Assembly (NCBI GenBank): GCA_902796835.1
Contig: CADBQP010000048.1
Location: 44,892 to 108,891, forward strand
Origin: an uncultured Bacteroidales bacterium
GTDB taxonomy: Bacteria > Bacteroidota > Bacteroidia > Bacteroidales > Bacteroidaceae
DNA length: 64,000 nucleotides
Direction of reading: 5' to 3'
Both the position numbers and the translations under genes were made by a program. Below are positions 62,425 to 64,000 of this stretch, piece after piece (position 1 is the stretch's first letter; each line of letters begins with the position of its first letter). The notes under the pieces were generated by a model, which worked only from the letters and a program-made list of their open reading frames with translations, was not told the origin of the DNA and ran no database searches.

Positions 62425-64000
62425 ATGAAGAAAGCTTTACTTTTATTGACGATGCTCGTTGGTTGTATTTCAACTTTATGGGCAGACGGAACAATTACAG
62501 TTACTTCGGGCAATGCCATTTGGACACACAACGAAGGAACTTACGCTTCTAACAATAGCACGGTTTGGACCAGCAATGCTGCCGGTAAACCTACGGTAAC
62601 AATTACGGGCCAGTCTCAGAAAAATGCCAATGCGTGGAATAAGGGCAATGGTGTATTGATGTGTAACACCAGTGATGGTTTGCTGACTCTGACCATCGCG
62701 ATTGCCGGGAACTATCGCATTACAGGCTTTAGCATCACAGCCAAAAGTGCATGGAATACTAAAGAAGTTCGGTTCAGTTCGAATGGACAAAATGTACAGG
62801 GCATGGAGAATATCAAACTTGACATTACGGGCCTTTATACCACTTCTACAACCCTGACAGCCCAGGCTGTGGAACTAGGCGATCGGGCACAAATCACTGA
62901 TTTCGTTGTCAACTACACCGAGCATACAGAATACATTTCCAACGTGGAGGCAGATATCAAGCCCTATATGGATGCTGCTGCAGATCAGTTGTTCTGTCTC
63001 ACATCGGCCGGACAAGCCGCAGTGACAGCTGCAGGTTACGACCCCGCTGCCACAACTTACACCGAAGCTCAATATAATGCCATGCTTGCAGCCCGCAATG
63101 CCAACATTTGCTATCCCGAAACCGGAACATACATCTTCAAAAACAAGCTCTATCCCGAATACTATATGTATCGCGACAACGCGGGAACCTTGCTTTGCTC
63201 CAATGCGCGCACGGCCGACAATGCAGCCTACATGATAACTCTCATAAAGACTGGAGACAATGTCTATAAAATCAGTGCACAAGGTAAATACGTCGGTACG
63301 CAAAGTGCAGCAGACACTGCTTTTCCCTGCAATGCCGATGATGCCGGCGGCGAAACCTTTAGTTTCTCTGACGTCAATAGCACCTATTTGGGTTTAGGCT
63401 GTCTGGTAAGTAAAAATTCAAACGTTAATGCAAATCGTACAGGTGCCTTGCACTGTAGTGGTAGTAAGAAGGTGGTGAACTGGAATCCCGAGGGCGAAGC
63501 CTCATGGTGGACCATTACCCCAGCTACCAGCATAGAACGCACCTTTGACGAATCGGGTTATCTCACGCTAAACTATCCCTTCAACATTGAAAAGCCCAGT
63601 GGTGTAGAGTTTTATGATGCCACTGGCGTTTCTGCCGGCGAAGTAACCATGCCAGCTGTGAGCGGCAACGTGCTGGCTGCCAATCATCCCGTCATTGCCT
63701 ATCGCTCGGCAGGAGCAGCCACTGTAGCCTTCAATATCACCACAGATGACGGAACAGCCAAACCCGGCACCAGCATTCTCGAAGGAACCCTGGCTCCTGC
63801 TTCACCGGCCGATGCATCTACAGCCTATATCCTCGTAGGCACAACAACTGCTGACACTCGCTTTGCCAAACTCGATGAGGCCGATGCTGTTATTTCAGCC
63901 AACCGCGCCTACCTGAGTTATGCAGGTGGTGGCTCAGTGCGCGAACTCGGACTTAATTTCGGAGTTACCGCTATAAAAGGTGTGGCCGAAGGAGTGCAGA
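62425..64000 (+). CDS. Large secreted protein, 3' end beyond the window
   Basis: The frame from the ATG at 62425 stays open for 525 codons to the window end. MKKALLLLTMLVGCISTLWA is a signal peptide. The first 150 residues are Thr/Asn/Ser-rich and beta-like. After that come segments such as TGTYIFKNKLYPEYYMYRDN and YKISAQGKYVGTQSAAD, which resemble ricin- or carbohydrate-binding-like repeats. Near the end, VISANRAYLSYAGGG and ELGLNFGVTAIKG recall the region that precedes the C-terminal sorting tail of many Prevotella surface proteins. No catalytic motif is visible in this part. Its start lies 26 bp from a 20-bp inverted repeat, which suggests phase-variable expression. Confidence 0.75.
   Translation, partial: MKKALLLLTMLVGCISTLWADGTITVTSGNAIWTHNEGTYASNNSTVWTSNAAGKPTVTITGQSQKNANAWNKGNGVLMCNTSDGLLTLTIAIAGNYRITGFSITAKSAWNTKEVRFSSNGQNVQGMENIKLDITGLYTTSTTLTAQAVELGDRAQITDFVVNYTEHTEYISNVEADIKPYMDAAADQLFCLTSAGQAAVTAAGYDPAATTYTEAQYNAMLAARNANICYPETGTYIFKNKLYPEYYMYRDNAGTLLCSNARTADNAAYMITLIKTGDNVYKISAQGKYVGTQSAADTAFPCNADDAGGETFSFSDVNSTYLGLGCLVSKNSNVNANRTGALHCSGSKKVVNWNPEGEASWWTITPATSIERTFDESGYLTLNYPFNIEKPSGVEFYDATGVSAGEVTMPAVSGNVLAANHPVIAYRSAGAATVAFNITTDDGTAKPGTSILEGTLAPASPADASTAYILVGTTTADTRFAKLDEADAVISANRAYLSYAGGGSVRELGLNFGVTAIKGVAEGVQ

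Overview
The window is chromosomal DNA from a member of the Bacteroidota, most likely a Prevotellaceae-like Bacteroidales. The reasons are: promoters of the Bacteroidota type (TTTG, about 19 bp, TAnnTTTG) in front of many genes; a short 286-residue primary sigma factor; no convincing Shine-Dalgarno sequences; a GT3-type glycogen synthase; several families typical of Bacteroidales (DUF4348, DUF4827, a DUF4922/SpoIID fusion, C69 dipeptidase, a lactase-type GH2 beta-galactosidase with a C-terminal tail like those of Prevotella secreted proteins); and a 29-residue mS38/bS22-like ribosomal protein gene. No phage, insertion sequence, CRISPR array or plasmid gene is visible. Most of the window is core metabolism.

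Layout. 1-5.2 kb (minus): AmpG-like transporter and a three-domain glycosyltransferase/nucleotidyltransferase-like/SpoIID protein, probably linked to cell wall material. 5.2-6.06 kb: a gene-poor gap with a candidate small RNA and a decayed pyrK-pyrD remnant. 6-16.5 kb: aminotransferase, HD protein, EEP nuclease, RlmH, NadC, C69 dipeptidase, FtsK, LolA-like protein, thioredoxin reductase. 16.7-24 kb: two identical tRNA-Val genes, a membrane protein, MgtC, acyl-CoA synthetase, LptB, an S9 peptidase. 24.3-28.8 kb (minus): beta-galactosidase and EF-P. 29-36.1 kb (plus): SPOR lipoprotein, RlmN, then a tightly overlapping run pdxA, sugar/alditol nucleotidyltransferase, ATP-grasp, CDP-alcohol phosphatidyltransferase, flippase-like, HAD phosphatase, which looks like a module for an unusual phospholipid head group. 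36.2-38.8 kb: DUF4348 lipoprotein, MurB, MBL hydrolase. 39-49.9 kb (minus): DUF4827 lipoprotein, acidic protein, thioredoxin, DnaE, small basic protein, MalQ, tRNA-Thr, QueE, QueD, YigZ, MaoC. 50.1-55.9 kb (plus): glycogen synthase, glucan phosphorylase, DbpA-like helicase; with MalQ these cover glycogen making and breakdown. 56.1-60.9 kb (minus): RNase G, mS38-like protein, HU, RpiB and transketolase. 61.1 kb to the end: the primary sigma factor, then a possible invertible segment, then a large secreted protein cut by the window edge.

The least ordinary content is between the genes. Short tandem arrays with a strict 21- or 22-bp period, built of alternating GC-rich and AT-rich mini-palindromes, recur in at least eight gaps, and one copy lies in frame inside the ATP-grasp gene. 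A second AT-rich palindromic motif recurs at junctions between co-directional genes. A 283-bp segment bounded by perfect 20-bp inverted repeats lies directly upstream of the secreted-protein gene at the right end, the arrangement expected for a phase-variable promoter.
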